A DNA stretch of 7,740 nucleotides. Origin: Fidelibacterota bacterium (GTDB lineage Bacteria > Fidelibacterota > Marinisomatia > Marinisomatales > TCS55). Made by a program: the position numbers and the translations under genes. Shown piece by piece: positions 5,742 through 7,740 of the stretch. Below the pieces are notes generated by a model. It was not told the DNA's origin. It saw only the letters and a program-made list of their open reading frames with translations, and ran no database searches. The first letter of the stretch is position 1, and every line of letters starts with the position of its first letter. Location of the stretch: the NCBI GenBank assembly GCA_002713385.1, contig PAWC01000041.1, positions 1 to 7,740 on the forward strand, given 5' to 3'.

Positions 5742-7740
5742 ATGAGACAAAAAAAATGGTGTGTTTATGCAGTGTTACTGCACATAACAATCCACGCGGA
5801 ACAAATGAATATTAACGGACCATTTGATCTCAACGGCAATGGTCTGGATGAAGTGCTTTTATTTACAGAAAGTCAACTGCGATTTGTAGAAATTCAAAAC
5901 AATGGTTCACATATGGTGCTATGGGAGTTAACACCTGAAAATTATGCAATAAAGGATGCTATTGTTTATGATTTAACCAGCGATGGTATAATTGATCTAA
6001 TCATTGTGGCTGATTTCTTACCCGGAGAGCGTAGCGATGGGAATAAATGGCTGCATCTTTACACTTGGACAGATTCGCTTTTTGTTCCACAAACAATCTC
6101 TATTGATAATGGGGAGGTATTGCATCCAAACAATTGTGACGTAGATCAACAATCGGGAATTTTATCTATAGCAGTCGGGAGTCCTTTTCGGGCAGCAGTT
6201 TTATTACAGACAGTTAAACAAGAGAAAAACCTAATGGCTAATATTGTAAATATTGAATTACCAGATATATTGCATAATGGATTCGGTCAGGTGTTTTCCA
6301 GTTTTATGAATTTAGCGGGAGAATCGCACTTGGCAGTTTTTAGTCCCGAAAATGATGTATTAAAAACGGCATTGTTTCGCGCTGACGAAATACCAGTAGT
6401 TGTAGTTGAAAATTTATTTCCTCTGAATGGGGCGCGTAATTTAATTGGTTCAGCAATCAAAAAAACAGATCTAGATGATAATCAACAAGAAGAACTGCAA
6501 CTGCCTTTTGCCAATGGAAAAGTATTGACATTGGCGTTTATTGACAGTGTACTTGTGCTTACTGAAAGTAAATTCAGCGGGCAGAATATTTTTGTTCTTC
6601 CGGATAGCACCAGCGAAGAATCAATTAATTCGGTTATTTCATCTCGAGCTGAATCTGGACTTTATGATCTATTTGATTCAAAGAAGCTGGACTCTTTAAT
6701 CGTGATGGTTCCGGATGACACTTTGAGATTGGGTGACACACTCAATTATAGCGCAGCCATGGATACAACTACAGGTTTTTATAGTTTTCACTGGTTGTCA
6801 CAACCTGCAGACAGTGCCTATTTTGATCCAACCACAGGAAATATTACCTGGATTCCAACACGAGAAGATCTAGGTGTGCATGAATTCAAATTTTATGCAG
6901 AAAAACGATTGAATGAAGAGCTGATTTCAGATGAAGACGATCTAGGAGATCGTCATAGAATACTGCCTGTATTGGAGGAAACAGAGCAGTCATATGCTGT
7001 AATTGTAATTGATACTGTAAAGCCGCCTGTTATCTATATACCTGCTCCGTATGAACCATACATGGTTTCTGTTTATACACCAAGTAAAACAGAAGGAAAT
7101 GAACGTTTTATTTTTGATGGCGTCCCTTCATTTGATGTAAAGGTCAGTGAACTTGATATTCCTAATAATCCTTCAACTTTTCATATTATTTCCGCCAATC
7201 TTGGCAATATTACCAAAGATAAACGTGTCGATTTTACATATTCATCAAGCAGGGATAGTATTGCAAATATTATTACACTTACCATAGATTATGATTTCAC
7301 AGAAAATGTTATTTATGCAAGCGTTGGACCACCCATGGATGCAGAAACCCGCACTTTAAACCCAACAGATTGGCGATCCGAATTACATCACTATCCCACA
7401 TATCATTTTAAAGGATTCCCCGAATCCCTGCGTCTTGGAGAAACTGAAAATGGCATCTCATTATTTGACAGTGATAATAAGCGTAAACCCAAAAAATATG
7501 CCTATATTTCTATATCCTCTCCCCTGATGGACAACAGGCACAGGTTGTCTATAAACATGACAGAAATTGAATTATGGAATATTAAAGGGAATATAACCAT
7601 TGACAGTACTGGTAATAAAAAAGCCAACACCACAATTATTTTTTCCGGTGAATTTGATCTTCAAAATATAACAGCTGAAATGGATACTGCTGAAAATATG
7701 ACCAAGCGAGCAATGGAATTACAATATAGAATTCTGGAAT
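5742..7740 (+). CDS. Large exported protein with FG-GAP-like motifs and an Ig-like (He_PIG) domain, 3'-truncated
   Basis: The frame is open from the ATG at 5742 to the window edge: 666 codons and no stop. Residues 1-19 look like a signal peptide (R-Q-K-K, short hydrophobic core, likely cut after H-A). The N-terminal third carries FG-GAP/VCBS-like calcium-loop motifs: D-L-N-G-N-G-L-D-E (29-37), D-L-T-S-D-G-I-I-D-L (77-86) and a weaker D-L-D-D-N-Q-Q-E-E (243-251), each followed by hydrophobic strands, suggesting a partial beta-propeller. Residues about 322-388 fit a putative Ig domain (He_PIG), with T-G-N-I-T-W-I-P-T at 365-373 and D-L-G-V-H-E-F just after. An acidic linker (about 390-415) leads to an unrecognised beta-rich region (about 425-666). 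No Shine-Dalgarno precedes the start. Overall GC is about 39%, like the neighbours except frd. A surface or secreted adhesin-like or structural role is inference; any C-terminal sorting or anchoring domain lies outside the window. Confidence 0.85.
   Translation, partial: MRQKKWCVYAVLLHITIHAEQMNINGPFDLNGNGLDEVLLFTESQLRFVEIQNNGSHMVLWELTPENYAIKDAIVYDLTSDGIIDLIIVADFLPGERSDGNKWLHLYTWTDSLFVPQTISIDNGEVLHPNNCDVDQQSGILSIAVGSPFRAAVLLQTVKQEKNLMANIVNIELPDILHNGFGQVFSSFMNLAGESHLAVFSPENDVLKTALFRADEIPVVVVENLFPLNGARNLIGSAIKKTDLDDNQQEELQLPFANGKVLTLAFIDSVLVLTESKFSGQNIFVLPDSTSEESINSVISSRAESGLYDLFDSKKLDSLIVMVPDDTLRLGDTLNYSAAMDTTTGFYSFHWLSQPADSAYFDPTTGNITWIPTREDLGVHEFKFYAEKRLNEELISDEDDLGDRHRILPVLEETEQSYAVIVIDTVKPPVIYIPAPYEPYMVSVYTPSKTEGNERFIFDGVPSFDVKVSELDIPNNPSTFHIISANLGNITKDKRVDFTYSSSRDSIANIITLTIDYDFTENVIYASVGPPMDAETRTLNPTDWRSELHHYPTYHFKGFPESLRLGETENGISLFDSDNKRKPKKYAYISISSPLMDNRHRLSINMTEIELWNIKGNITIDSTGNKKANTTIIFSGEFDLQNITAEMDTAENMTKRAMELQYRILE

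Noticed and set aside
5470..5790. Two short open frames in the spacer right of the barrel gene (5470-5652 on + and 5569-5790 on minus)
   Set aside because: Both overlap the start of a real gene (the barrel signal peptide or the 5742 start), have no ribosome binding site, and give low-complexity or unpatterned peptides.

Overview
The window looks like a piece of a Gram-negative genome from the FCB assemblage, most plausibly a Neomarinimicrobiota (SAR406/Marinimicrobia)-like bacterium. The reasons are the ExbB-ExbD-ExbD-TonB gene order, the Pro-rich and acidic TonB linker, the long S41 carboxy-terminal protease, the small outer-membrane barrel protein with many Asn, Ser and Gly residues, and the scarcity of Shine-Dalgarno sequences. 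The taxon is an inference; no marker gene is present.

Layout. At the left edge, on the + strand, are the 3' part of frdC and a complete frdD, the two membrane anchors of a four-subunit quinol:fumarate reductase. Its catalytic subunits frdA and frdB are presumably just off the left edge. This block is about 50% GC, against about 39% in the samples counted from the rest. A probable bidirectional terminator at about 725-757 separates it from a convergent minus-strand series. In transcription order (right to left) the series runs: a predicted outer-membrane barrel protein (5485-4565), a membrane-anchored S41/CtpA-type protease (4523-2916), exbB (2813-2193), exbD copy 1 (2180-1785), exbD copy 2 (1785-1375) and tonB (1371-757). 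The last four are nearly gapless: 12 nt, a TAATG 1-nt overlap, and 3 nt. They have a candidate promoter before exbB. To the right, divergent from the barrel gene across a 256-bp spacer, a long + strand reading frame begins at 5742 and runs off the window without a stop (666 codons seen). It encodes an exported protein with FG-GAP/VCBS-like Ca-binding motifs and a putative Ig-like (He_PIG) domain.

How it fits together. ExbB, the two ExbDs and TonB should form an inner-membrane proton-driven motor that energises outer-membrane TonB-dependent receptors, none of which is in the window. The protease and barrel protein upstream belong to the same envelope compartment, but whether they share transcripts or function with the motor is not shown. 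The fumarate reductase anchors point to anaerobic or microaerobic fumarate respiration, or reverse succinate oxidation.

I see no CRISPR array, rRNA, tRNA, transposase or phage gene. I do not see a clearly novel system. The least explained element is the large truncated exported protein at the right edge.
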